This document shows positions 34,872 through 44,817 of a DNA stretch of 64,000 bases, in pieces. The translations under genes were made by a program, and so were the position numbers. Each line of letters begins with the position of its first letter. Positions within the stretch are counted from its first letter, which is position 1. The notes under the pieces were generated by a model that saw only the letters and a list, made by a program, of their open reading frames with translations, ran no database searches and was not told the origin of the DNA. The DNA is from Harmonia axyridis (Eukaryota > Arthropoda > Insecta > Coleoptera > Coccinellidae). The stretch spans positions 6,572,001-6,636,000 of the forward strand of contig NC_059502.1 in NCBI RefSeq assembly GCF_914767665.1, written 5' to 3'.

Positions 34872-36475
34872 AGGATTGAAGCTGTCATCTTTTGACATTT
34901 GATAAGTAGAAACTATGCCATTACTAAAAATGGCGATACCCTCTTCAAGAACGCATTAAGTTTGTTAAAATTCACTACAAAAATGAAAATGAAAATGAAA
35001 ATTTTGCAGTCACAGTTTGCAAAACTTAAATACTTTTGGGTCGTCGTGAAGTACCTTCTCGGCTAGCAATAGTGAAATTGGTGGAAAAATTTGAGCTGTT
35101 GGTGTCAGTGATGCAAAGCATGCCTGAGAATATTGCTGCTGTGGACCCTAAAGTTGACCAAAACCCAGGTTTGTCGATTCCTCGTCGATATTGGAATTTA
35201 GGATTTTCATAACGACATTACACCGTATTTTGCATAAAATTTGAGTCTCAAGGAGTTCAGTTAACACAAGAACTCAAGTCTGTCGATCACCAGCAACGTC
35301 ATATCCTCGCTGATTGGTCCTTGAAATGCATCAATGATGCGGATTTTCATCGGAGGCTAGGTTGATAAGCAGAATTGTTGCATTTGGGGCTCAGAAAATC
35401 CAATAATGCAACACAAGCAACGAAACAATCGTGGTCTTGTTATTTCTCAAAGATCTCAATTGGCCACCGAGATCTTGTGATTCAGTGATTCAACACCTTT
35501 AGACTTTTTATCTTTTTTCGTTGGGGCCACGTGAACGATGAGGTTTATGCCAATGATCCACAATCGATACACTATTTTGAAGATGGAATTTTTTATTGGA
35601 GACATACAGCTACAAATGTGTGAAATGGTCATGGAAAGTTTCATGAAATGGGTATTATCGAAGTTCAATTACTGCTCCCCTGTGTATAGCTTTTGCTTGG
35701 ATCAGGACTCTCTTTGTCGAATTCAACGGGTACAGAACAACTGTATACGATTTATCTTCGGGATTAGAAAATTTGAACATGTATCTTCCTAGCTGGTAGA
35801 GTTGAGATGGCTTCCTATGAGACTTCGTTTCAACTATCATGTTCTCTGTACTTTCCATAAAATAAATGTGAAGAGAAGACCACCTTATCTCTTCAATAAG
35901 TTGCAATACAGAGCTGATGTTCACAATGTTAATATCAGGTATAGAAATTTGCTTACATGTCCTCATCATAGAACCTCAACATTTCAAAGAAGTTTCAGAT
36001 ACAACATCTGTAAATTGTACAATGTTATACCTTATGAATTGAAACAACTCAATGATCACAGATTCAGGAACAAAATCAGAGAATACCTGCTCAGTTCCTC
36101 CTAACTCACCCTCTATCTCCGAGAGGGTAAAAAAGGAAATTATTTTTTTTCAATTCTTTATGCTCTATTATTGTTTTTTTTATCAATGTTATTGGATGGA
36201 TTGCACACAATGTATGTATGTATTTAATTTTTTTTTCTTTCATGTATCAACAAGTGGTAGAACACCTATGGGTGAACTTCCCCTTGAGATTTCTATAAAG
36301 AAATAAAGGCCTTATTATTATTATTATTATTATTATATAGCCCTACAACCGTAGCAGTGACGGCCATTTAACTAGTAATCTTCGTTGGTGGCAGACCTTC
36401 CTCTTTACAATGAAATAAACATCCATTGCTTTATCTTAAAACATCAAAATGAATCCACCTTTTGGAAAATCCTGT
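34872..36475 (+). mobile_element. Mariner family C, copy C1, split by a LINE
   Basis: The 5' region matches C3/C4 (GAAGCTGTCATCTTTTGACA). The transposase is fragmented: 'NPGLSIPRR', then LTQELKSVDHQQRHILADW, then 'NGGLVISQRSQLATEIL', and the 3' block with DEVYANDPQSI. The DD41D-like order with S-C-D-L-TPL replaced suggests a sister group to family A. The 3' end resumes after the LINE at about 36340 (GTAGCAGTGACGGCCATTTA) and ends near 36475. Confidence 0.7.
35653..36335 (+). mobile_element. 5'-truncated LINE with TTA-repeat tail in C1
   Basis: The frames read LSKFNYCSPVYSFCLDQDSL, CRIQRVQNNCIRFIFGIRKF, then WLPMRLRFNYHVLCTFHKIN, PPYLFNKLQYRADVHNVNIR and LYNVIPYELKQLNDHRFRNK. These are post-RT Jockey-like motifs. 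One stop (in HVSS*LVEL) splits ORFs 35538-35792 and 35802-36104. The 3' end is AATAAAGGCC followed by (TTA)n at 36309-36335. Confidence 0.8.
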
Positions 36476-36825
36476 ACAACATATGCAAAATATGATATGA
36501 CAGATTTGAAGAGCTTCTTCTTCCATTTTATGGTCGTTGGCTCCTACTTTTACCTATTCAAAGCTACTCTTTGTTTCTTCGATGTTCTATTCTAACCATT
36601 CAATCAGCAGTCGATGTTGCCATATGGTGGAGGAATTAGAACGAAACATCAAACATTTTCAAATAAAAGGTTAAAATGTTATGTTTGAAACGTTACGTAT
36701 TAACGATATACCATAACAAAACACTTAGTTTCAGCTTGGAGGAGAATTCCCCACTATTCATACATTCAAACCAACTAACTCAACCATAATCTACCTAGTC
36801 TAGATCGTCTAGCATGCTACTCTAC

Positions 36826-37009
36826 CTGCTTAGCGTTATTGGATGATCTGTGCAAATGAATGCTATCTCCGAACATACGGGTGGATTCCAGCGTGTTGTT
36901 ACCGGATAGTGTATCGGAGCCGTCGTGGGATTCGGCATTATTTTGGCCGTTGTTGTTTCCACCGCTCTGCCCCTGGGAACCTCCTGTTTCATTCCTGTGG
37001 CTTGGAGAT
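36826..37009 (-). CDS. IRSp53: IRSp53 exon (Gly/Asn/Ser linker)
   Basis: The exon is 184 nt. The first base completes a Leu codon with the preceding exon, and the exon ends on a codon boundary. The peptide is low-complexity: SPSHRNETGGSQGQSGGNNN, then GQNNAESHDGSDTLSGNNTL and RMFGDSIHLHRSSNNAKQ. No folded domain is expected. The donor is CAG|GTAGAG and the acceptor follows TTTTCTTACAG. The open frame reads on four codons past the donor to a stop at 36817-36819, so intron retention would truncate the protein here. Confidence 0.85.
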
Positions 37010-37189
37010 CTGTAAGAAAATATCGTGGTAGTTAGTTGAGAGGGTCGGTTGGATGTTGGATGAAATGGTATCAGTTGTAATTGACGCTTGTTAGAGTCTC
37101 TGAACATGGGTGTGTAAACGTTTACTATTTGAAATACAGGGTGTTGAATTTTTATGTTTTTCAGAGAATTTTTTTTTCATGGCATCTTT

Positions 37190-37430
37190 ATTTATCGTGT
37201 ACCTTTCCATGATTGAACGATATAACCTACTTGTTACTAATTTATATTTATGCACAGTTGGCGACTCTGCAACGAGTATGCCGTCTGTGACAAAAGTCAT
37301 AGAATCTGAAAGTGTCATAACACTCAAATTCATAACACTACTGAACACAAATTGTATAAGAAATGTCAAAAAGAATACACATTGTTGCCATTATAACTAT
37401 TTCAAATTTCTATTGTAAAACTTCTTTAGA
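37190..37430 (-). mobile_element. Mariner-like 5' end fragment (family H, copy 2)
   Basis: Matches copies at 1-130 and 49600-49760 on either side of a 106-bp insertion (37232-37337). The minus strand ends in the start region 'ATGGAAAGGTAC', equivalent to the MERY start of copy 3. The rest of the element is missing. Confidence 0.6.
37232..37337. mobile_element. 106-bp LTR-like insertion (TRIM/solo-LTR candidate)
   Basis: It begins TGTTA and ends TAACA, and is flanked by an exact 5-bp direct repeat CTACT (37227-37231, 37338-37342). The two related family H copies have the uninterrupted sequence 'AACCTACTGAAC'. TG...CA ends plus a 5-bp duplication are LTR-retrotransposon features, but 106 bp is very short, in the TRIM/SMART range. 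No polyadenylation signal or primer-binding site is evident. Confidence 0.6.
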
Positions 37431-37489
37431 AGAATTCTGCATGTTCTATAGACGCATGAATAAATGAATGAATGAGCGCCCACAAAATT

Positions 37490-37800
37490 CTGATACCAAA
37501 TGAATGCAAGTATTCGCCAAGACACTAGCTGTCTATGCTTGCGCCAAAGCCTCAAAGGAGTGCGTATTTACATCAGACAGACAGCCAGGTCACGCTAAGA
37601 TCCTTGGAATAGCCAGGGGTCTCCACTGACATGGGAGTGCCGTAATACCATAAAGCAACTGATCAGAGGAAATGAAGTAACTCTACTATGGGTTCCGGGG
37701 CATTGTGGTATTGAAGGAAACGAAAAAGCCGATGAACTTGCAAAAAGTACATCAAGGTTAACACCTATGGGTTCTGATACCTTCTGTGGGTTTGGAATAG
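37490..37800 (+). pseudogene. LINE RNase H fragment
   Basis: Contains VTLLWVPGHCGIEGNEKADE followed by LAKSTSR, the RNase H 'WVPGHxGIxGNExADxLAK' motif of I/R1/Jockey-group LINEs, preceded by frameshifted IFTSDRQ (D-rich RNase H strand). It is interrupted at about 37800 by a foldback insertion; the LINE C-terminus continues at 38191. Confidence 0.8.
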
Positions 37801-38190
37801 TTATTTATAATACAAGTGCAGAAGGCATTGATATTCTTCCACGAGTTCAAAATTCAAGAACGAGCCACGAAGTGGCGAATTTTCGAATGAACGAGTGGTA
37901 GAATGAACCTTCTGTTCGAGTATTATACATTATTTTCTCTAATTCATTGCATTTTTATTGAAATTAATGACATATTTCCATGAATGTCATTTAGTGATTT
38001 TTGCATTGAAAAATGTTGGTTGGCAGAACTGATTTCTTTAAGGCAAATTGATGAATTGACAGATAAAGCCGTGGCGAAAAGATCGGAGTACCAACATATA
38101 ATAATAAAATATAACCATGAAAACTGTGCGTTTCTGATATATTCTCGCACGATTTTGTTCTACAAGATGTGGAAGAATGAACGGAATGAC
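37800..38190. mobile_element. Foldback insertion within the LINE
   Basis: 37807-37926 folds on itself: ATAATAC...GCAGAAGG...ATTCTTCCAC pairs with GTGGTAGAAT...CCTTCTG...GTATTAT around a GCCACGAAGTGGC core. The other side (38145-38190) includes TCGCACGATTTTGTTCTACA, which recurs inverted at 58229-58272. The insertion splits the LINE's RNase H from its C-terminal region. Confidence 0.6.
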
Positions 38191-38600
38191 CACAGAATTA
38201 GAGAAAATAATATATGGCAACAATGGGAGTGAGACAGTAGAAAAATCCTCTGGAGAAACACTACGGGTCATGCTCAGGCAGTTGTTGGTGTCTTCACCAA
38301 CCTATACCTGGAAACTCCTGAAGCTACCAAGAGCTGAGCTTCAGCTAATGGTGGGACTCCTGACAGGACACTGTCGGTGCAAATACTTTTTGTACCGCAT
38401 GGATAAGTCAGCAGATGAGATTTGGAGGCTCTATGGAAAGGAGGTAGAACACATAGTGTGCAAATCTCCAGGGATGACTGGTCTAAGAACCATTCACATG
38501 GAAAGGCAGTTCTGGATGCTCACGAAGTAAAAGCCAAGGCTCCTAAGGATGTCGTCGGTTTCGTTAACCGTATCAACGGCCTCCCTGGGTTTGTTTGAAT
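38191..38600 (+). pseudogene. LINE C-terminal fragment (continuation)
   Basis: The open frame 38177-38530 includes LPRAELQLMVGLLTGHCRCK, YFLYRMDKSADEIWRLYGKE and VEHIVCKSPGMTGLRTIHM. The 'LLTGHCxxxxxLxxMxxxxxxxCRxCGxxxExxxHIxCxCP' pattern is the LINE C-terminal Zn-knuckle region; the first Cys of the knuckle pair is altered. Confidence 0.75.
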
Positions 38601-38894
38601 ATGTAGGGTTAAGAACAAGAGTTTTTGGGAAATCAATGTTATTGAAAGTTGTGATTATTCTGATGCCACTTTTTTGTTAGCAGATACGAAAATATTAAAA
38701 TTCTTTCGAAAGATTTTGGAAGAAACGACGACTCTCCTCATATTTTCAAAACAACAGTGACAAGAAGAAGTGGTTACAGCTACAGAAAAAAATTCAACGG
38801 TTAATTGACCATTTGGGTGGCTAATGATTAAATCAAATGAATTTCTGGCCCATGTGTCCACTAGATGTCGCTTCCCAGTTAATTCTCAACTCAA

Positions 38895-39210
38895 CACAGT
38901 CCGACCACATTTTTGTGGTTGGAAAGTGGTGAGTGCAACATTGTGCGTCAAATATCAATCAACTAAAATCGCAGTCCAAAGCAGAAACTGACCAGACAAT
39001 GAAAACAGATGTCAGTTTAACTGCAAAACTCGTCAAAGTCCGACACTGCACAACTTACCACAGCCCGACTACATTTTTGTGGTTGGAAAGTGGTAATTCC
39101 AACCACAAAAAAGTGGTCGGACTGTGGTAAGTGCAACACCGTGCGTCAAATATCAATAAACCAAAATAGAAGTAAGAAGCAGAAACCGAAGAGAAAATGA
39201 AAAAAGATCC
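38895..39210. repeat. Duplicated unit with CCACAAAAATGTGG-type palindromes
   Basis: A unit of about 195 bp (GTGGTGAGTGCAACATTGTG...) starting near 38928 recurs near 39123 (GTGGTAAGTGCAACACCGTG...). Between and within are inverted segments: CAACCACAAAAAAGTGGTCG (39100 area) against CGACTACATTTTTGTGGTTG (39065 area). The structure resembles a composite or head-to-tail MITE. Confidence 0.6.
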
Positions 39211-39619
39211 CGGTTTCAATGCACAACGCGCTGAGGGTCCGGCATTCAACAAATCAACTCCGGAGACCCGGAAGTTCTCTCATCCCAGATTGCAGCAGCG
39301 TTTCCATCATTTAATTCCGGTGTTGCGACTAACAACTCCGGGGAATACTCGCTGCATATTGGGATGGAGAGAGGCGACTGTTTTTCTCACCTGTTTTCAT
39401 TGAACAGGTCTCGTTGAAATTACTTACACTGAAGGAAAAATCGTGGAAGTGAAGTAACGAGTCTGTATTTGTTGTTTTTTTTTTCTAAACGCGCTAGGAA
39501 TGTCGATGTCTAACTTTTGTTAGGTTGGTATGAGTGTTGGCAGCACTGACTGAGTTGAATGACATTTGGGTCGAGTCAGGTTAGGTTAGAAATCATATTT
39601 GTTGTTTGTTTTAGGCACA

Positions 39620-40545
39620 ATTATTGTCACCGCTCACCGAAATTTCGTAAAACTTACATGGGCGCCCGCAGGGGGGGGCCAGGGGGTGCATGGCCCCCCT
39701 GAGATTTTGATTGCCTCATTCTTCAGCACAACACCCTCAATTTTATTTTCTCAATCCAAAGGGCATGGAAAGAAGGAAAGTAATGGATTCTCAACAATTT
39801 TACGGTTTTCAATGACAATCATGGACGCCTTATCGTTTTTCAATAATTTTCATTTTGCCCCCCCTGAGAAAAATTTCTGCGGGCGCCCATGAAAACTTAC
39901 AGTTTTGAGGAAATTTGAACTCGAGATTAAGAAAGAAACACTAAAAATTCAAATTCTATCCAAAAATCGTTCTATCGTCTGAAATATTCATCACAGACCC
40001 CTCAAATACAAATGTTTTTCAAAGATTGAATTCTGATCTGAAACATACTGAGGTTTTAAAGGCGTAGCCTACGTCCAGGAGAAGTTGCAGCCTCAGGGAT
40101 ATTATCAATTTTTTCTCGAAAATTTCAGATTTCATTTATTATTTATGAAATAATGGACTAATCACCCAACTGCAAGCATTTTCATGATCTACATAGTCGA
40201 ATCATTCAATAAATTGATACAATAGTCTTATTAAGGAACTTATATTTTTTTCAATTTTCTAAGGGTTAGGTATGGAAAATTTTACGAGAATTTTTGCACA
40301 AACAATTTTTCAGGTGAGATCGAAATTCGGCTAATCTTCGTAAAGCTCACGGTTTTGAGGAAATTTGAACTCGAATTTTGGGAAAAAATTGAATTTCCCT
40401 TCAAAAATCGTTATATCTCCTGAATTATTCGTTATAAAACCCTCAAATAAAAACGTTTCTTGAAGATCGAGTTCTGATTTTAAATGTAGTGAGGTTTCGA
40501 GTGCGTAGTTGACGTCCAGGAGAAGTGGCAGCCTTGGGAAAGTAA
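39620..40545. repeat. Divergent direct repeat, about 230 bp, two copies
   Basis: Copy 1 is 39620-39656 plus 39892-40100 (split by a MITE) and copy 2 is 40316-40545. They share TTTTGAGGAAATTTGAACTC, CCCTCAAATA(C/A)AAA, and ACGTCCAGGAGAAGT(T/G)GCAGCC. Copy 2 is unsplit and thus serves as an empty-site reference for the insertion. Confidence 0.75.
39657..39891. mobile_element. 235-bp MITE with CATGGGCGCCCGCAG ends, hAT-like
   Basis: Perfect 15-bp inverted repeats CATGGGCGCCCGCAG. The 8-bp direct repeat AAAACTTA flanks them (39649-39656, 39892-39899). Each terminus is itself palindromic (GGGCGCCC). Inside lie G-rich/C-rich complementary tracts (GGGGGGGGCC and GGCCCCCC/CCCCCC). There is no coding capacity. 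Confidence 0.85.
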
Positions 40546-40848
40546 TCAATTTTTTTTTTAGAATCTTATTTTATGTCTATAAGATCCTAACCTAATCTAA
40601 AATACAAATATTTGAAATTTCTGTATTGAGTTGTTTTTTCATGATAGGATCTTCTTTTTTTCTAGCTACTCCTTTGAATTTCCAAATTTTCTTTATTTCT
40701 GTATGGCGAAAATTCACAAAATATCCTCATGTAATCGTTATTTCATTGTAAAATTCGTTCCTTTCCATAGGCGTACCGATTTGCATTTACACCAACTACC
40801 CTAAACTTCATTATGTGGAAGGAAAAACTTGAAAATTTCCCAACTTAC

Positions 40849-41098
40849 AAACTGGGCTCGTCCAGTATCTCTGTGTAGGCCAGTGGGAACCATCCGCTAC
40901 ATTGCGTCCTCAAGTTCTCGCCAAACTGCCAGCCCTTGTTCCTTTCCCCAATCAGGGAGATGAGATCTCCTTCCAAGAAGCTGAGTTGATTTTCCCCGCT
41001 GGACAAATACGCGTAGAGGGCTCTGGCCAGCTGGGTGTCCCATTGAGGGGGCGGTGGGACCGCCATCGATTTCGGACGGCGGGACTGGGAATGTCCAT
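40849..41098 (-). CDS. IRSp53: IRSp53 exon (SH3 domain)
   Basis: The 250-nt exon encodes a short basic/proline lead (SMAVPPPPQW) and one complete SH3 domain. Visible landmarks are ALYAYLSS (ALYDY box), ENQLSFLEGDLISLI (RT loop and following strand), ERNKGWQFGEN (n-Src loop, WW position replaced by GWQFG) and CSGWFPLAYTEIL (GWFP..Y binding-surface motif). The SH3 of IRSp53 proteins binds WAVE2, Mena and Eps8-type proline ligands. The phase is 2 in and 2 out, shared with neighbours. The ALYDY aspartate position is alanine (ALYAY), as in vertebrate IRSp53-type SH3 domains to my recollection. Confidence 0.96.
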
Positions 41099-41220
41099 CT
41101 GCAAAATAAAGGAACGTCAGTGGCGTGCGAAGAAAATCTTTAATTTTTTTGAACCAACATTACGGCCAAAAATGGTATAATGATGAAGTTCATTCACACA
41201 AATTTTTCAATTCACTAGTA

Positions 41221-42114
41221 TAGGGTGTTTTTTTCGAGGTATATAACTTTAAGTTGGCATTACTGTTCAAGATGGCAACCGATTTAACAGATGTCAAGTG
41301 ATTTATTTTAAGTTAGGTTTGGCAATTCATCATGAATAGACTCACGCCTGAACAACGCTTACAAATAGTGCAATTTTATTTCGAAAATAATGGTTCTGTG
41401 CGGAATACGTATCGCGCATTTCTGGTTGAATGGCTACGTCAATAAACAAAACTGCCGCATTTGGAGTGAAGCTAATCCTCAAGTGTATGTCGAAACACCG
41501 TAACAAACTGACAGTTTGGTGCGCTTTATGGGCTGGTGGAATCATTGGTCCGTACTTCTTCAAAAACGATGATGGCCAGAACGTTACAGTCAATGGTGAT
41601 CGGTATAGAGCCATAATTACAAACTTTTTCATTCCTGAATTGAACAACCATGATGTCCAGGAGCTGTGGTTCCAACAAGACGGCGCAACATGTCACACAG
41701 CTCGTACCATAATCGATTTTTTGGAAGACACGTTTGGTGAACGCCTAATTTCACGTTTTGGAGCTGTGAATTGGCCTCCAAGATCTTGTGATTCAACACC
41801 GCTAGACTACTTTCTGTGGGGCTATGTGAAGTCATTGGTCTATGCGGATAAGCCACAAACCCTTGACCATTTGGAAGACAACATTCGCCGTACTATTGCC
41901 GATATACGGCCACAAATGTTGGAAAAAGTCATCGAAAATTGTCCGTCCAGATTGGACTACATCCGAGCCAGCCTTGGCGGTCATATGCCAGAAATCATAA
42001 TTAAAATGTACTGCCACAAGATTATCTTGCGGATAAATAAAATTCATGTCAATCGAATAATCCATCGTTGTTTTATTCCAACTTAAAGTTCTATAGCTCT
42101 AAAAAAACACCCTT
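41221..42114 (+). mobile_element. DD41D mariner copy A3, larger deletion
   Basis: TA-flanked on both sides, 894 bp. The deletion is larger than in A1/A2: 'GTATCGCGCA' joins 'TTTCTGGTTGAATGG', removing the first catalytic Asp as well as the helix-turn-helix. Second and third Asp regions (WFQQDGATCH, TPLDYFLWGYVKSL) are intact in ORF 41430-42086. A further frame break lies near 41500. With both functional modules lost it is strictly non-autonomous. Confidence 0.88.
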
Positions 42115-42129
42115 TATATCTCTTTTCGA

Positions 42130-42560
42130 GCCAATATTTTCTAGAGTTGTCAGTAATAAATTAAATTCAAGAGAGAAAAAGACCATGGTAATCTCGAAGA
42201 CCAATGCTTCTTGAAGGCCAGAACATAGAACAAAATCAAATACTTGGAATGCTGGATAGATTCTTTGGACTGGTTATGTGTCGAATAAGAGGGACCAAGT
42301 CAGTGTGGCAGAAAATGGCCTACTTCGGAGATGAGTTGAGGGGTGATCAGTATCAATTGCTCCAGGTGATCATAAAGGGGAAAATAGAGGCAAAACGAGG
42401 AGCAGGAAGGAGACAACAATCCTGGATTAAGAATATAAGAGAGTGGACAGGAGAATGTCCAAACATTAGTTCACATTGCCCAAAAGAGGGACAAATTTGG
42501 CATGATTGTCGCCAAATTTCACTAGAAGAGGCATTGAGGGAACTAGAAGTGTTTAACAGA
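42130..42560 (+). pseudogene. LINE C-terminal fragment (RTE/CR1-like)
   Basis: ORF 42204-42677 includes DQYQLLQVIIKGKIEAKRGA, then GRRQQSWIKNIREWTG. 'LLQ.I..GKI.(G/A)KR..GRR..SW.KN.R.W.G' is the recurrent C-terminal motif of RTE-type LINE ORFs in insects. The upstream RT is missing. Confidence 0.7.
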
Positions 42561-44235
42561 CATATTGAATTTCCCGAAGAAGCAACTAAAATGTATTATG
42601 AGTATCGGAATAAAATTCTGATGAGATTTCTATTTTTATTGCATAATGAAAAAAGGCTGACGTTCTTTCGAAATTAATTTTATTAGTGTCCTATGATCCA
42701 ATTAAAAATGAAATGTGTAATTGAGTAATACATTTAGCATTGCAGAAACAAAATGAAGCTTCAACAGCTTTAAATATATTATCTGTGGAGTGTGGAGGGT
42801 TTAATATAAATTCATCATAAGGAAACATAAGTACAAACGGTGTGATTATCCAGATCATCTCCTTCGAATTATGCTAAGCAAAAAAAAAAGAACGTGTATG
42901 CCGAAACTTGTCATCACAAAATTGTACACATCTTCAAGCGACGCCTCTGGCAGAACTCATAACAGTATAGAAAACAAGGAAACAAGATTGCTGCAGGACG
43001 GAATGTTTCGGTATCAATTGAAGAGATTGTTATTTTCTCTTCCTTTGATGCTGTTGCATGATTCCACATTTTTTCATGTATTGAATCCAGTTCCATGTGG
43101 GAGATACAGCAGTGTGTTTCAGGAGTTCATCATTTTCATTTTTCACCTTGAAGCAAGGGACTACGGATTTTTTTAGAAGGGATTTGCATCTGAATAGGGT
43201 TGGTGAGAGTCGCTGATTGCAAGGAGTTAGGAATTTTCTTTGGGTTAGGTTGTATTTTTCATATCTGATGATGATTCAGTTATTATTTGTATTTTTGGGG
43301 GCATACGTTAGAAGGGAATGAAATTCGAAATGAGAGGAGGTGAGATGAAGCTAACTCATTAAGGTTTTTGTCAAAAAAACTCTAGATTAACTTGCTGTTC
43401 AGATATAGTATGTTCAGAGTCGCATGAGTTGTTAAAACTTGATAAAGAGACTCATCGTCCTAATTCTTTCTTAAGTGAATTCATTTAGTGAAAATATTAT
43501 AAAGAGTTGACCAGATAAAATAATCTAACTTCCGCTGAGGACAAATTCTAATTATGAATTTGTGACTGTTAAATCGCCCCTTCAAGCAGAGTGGTAATCC
43601 CCTCAAGAATCTTGACACCTTACTTTGAAAATTTTGCAAATTTATTCATGAATATGCTGAATAAATTCGGTTTTTGCATTTCGGAGTAAAAAACCTCGTT
43701 GGAAGTGATGGTAAAAGGGCATTAAGCTTCTGATCGAACTTTAATCAATAGGATTCTCAAATTGCCTACCTTTATATTCGAACAGTATCTAATAGTATTT
43801 TTGTCTAACAAAATGTCTGTTAGATTCTGTTAAATTTCAAGTGTTATTCATAACATGCTGAAGAGGAGGTTTTCTAGAGGAGTAGGTACTATATCAGGGC
43901 TAGTAGTATCTGTTGAATGTCTTCAAAATCTCCAAATGACACCTTCAGATTTTGTAGGTTAATTTGAAGAGTGTCTGGTATAAGACAATACCTACTTCTT
44001 GGCCAGAATAAAGTGTTATAGTAAATCAAGAAATAACACCCGAAATGTTACAACATTTAGAAACCCGATCATTTGAATTTCTTTATTCATCACTTCCTAT
44101 GAGTTTTTTCACACTGAAACGAACGCCAATCAGAAATTTTCAGCATAGTCATAAGTAGAATTGCAAAAACTTCAAAATAATATACGAAAATAACATCAAG
44201 GCTCGCAGAAAATTTTTCAATTCTGTAAAAAGTCT
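42561..44235. other. Intron, no gene recognised
   Basis: AT-rich, with a weak ORF at 42871-43176 and its antisense shadow. No motif, no repeat termini that I can pair. Confidence 0.4.
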
Positions 44236-44309
44236 TTCCTCGTGCGGGACTCGAACCCGCAACCTCCAAATAACTAGTCCGACGCTCCCACCAATCGAGC
44301 CACCGAGGG
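44236..44309 (-). tRNA. tRNA-Thr(AGT)-like sequence, probably a pseudo-tRNA
   Basis: On the minus strand a cloverleaf can be drawn. The D stem is GCTC/GAGC. The anticodon arm TCGGA-CTAGTTA-TTTGG has T33 and anticodon AGT (Thr), and the T arm is GCGGG-TTCGAGT-CCCGC, perfect, with a B-box. The acceptor stem has five of seven pairs (mismatches at 1-72 and 7-66) and the anticodon stem is mostly wobble. TTTTT follows within about 8 nt, a Pol III terminator. The damage points to a decayed tRNA copy or SINE head. Confidence 0.6.
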
Positions 44310-44530
44310 AGCAACTATGTATATAGCTGGCAAGGGTTTTAGGAAAGTTAATGTTAGAAAGGAACCTTTTCACTGTCAGTGATAATTACGAATCTATTCT
44401 ATCTACTGCCAATTATACCAATGTAAACTAGGTTCAAGGCAGAAGGCCCAGAATTTTCCAATTCTGCTTTTCTATTTCATCTCCTATTCGATCCACCCTG
44501 TACGAAATGAATCGACAGGATATGCCTTAC

Positions 44531-44753
44531 CTTGTATGAGCGAGTTGGTCGACGAATTCAAATTATATTCGGACTTGGCCCTGGACATGGTCGTTACAGG
44601 GCTGCCAACGTCGCCGATCGAGCGTATGTCTAGACAAGAGGCGTCCATGCTTTTCGTCTTTCGCAACTGGGAGGTGATGCTCATCCTGTCGTCCTCGAAG
44701 TTCGGGCTTCTGGGATTCGAATAGACGTCCTCGTCCTGCCAGACCGAGATGTT
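44531..44753 (-). CDS. IRSp53: IRSp53 exon (Ser-rich linker after IMD)
   Basis: This exon of 223 nt starts in phase 0 and leaves one base (G) for the next exon. The peptide opens NISVWQDEDVYSNPRSPNFE and continues through a basic-serine stretch (SQLRKTKSMDASCLDIRSIG) to SSTNSLIQ. It is low in order-promoting residues and rich in Ser/Thr next to Arg/Lys, as expected of the regulatory linker between IMD and SH3, which in mammals carries 14-3-3 and CRIB-type contacts; no exact CRIB motif is visible. The donor is GTAAGG. A hAT-derived segment begins about 65 bp upstream of the acceptor. Confidence 0.9.
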
Positions 44754-44817
44754 CTGAAAACGTAATGATTGTTGTCAGTGGCGGCTCGTCATCGATTTGG
44801 AAGGGATCAGATAGTGT

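Noticed and set aside
34858..34875. Telomeric TTAGG repeats
   Set aside because: Only two or three GGTTA units (also near 39580); far too short for a telomeric tract.
44236..44309. Functional tRNA gene
   Set aside because: Two acceptor mismatches and a mostly wobble anticodon stem; kept only as tRNA-like.
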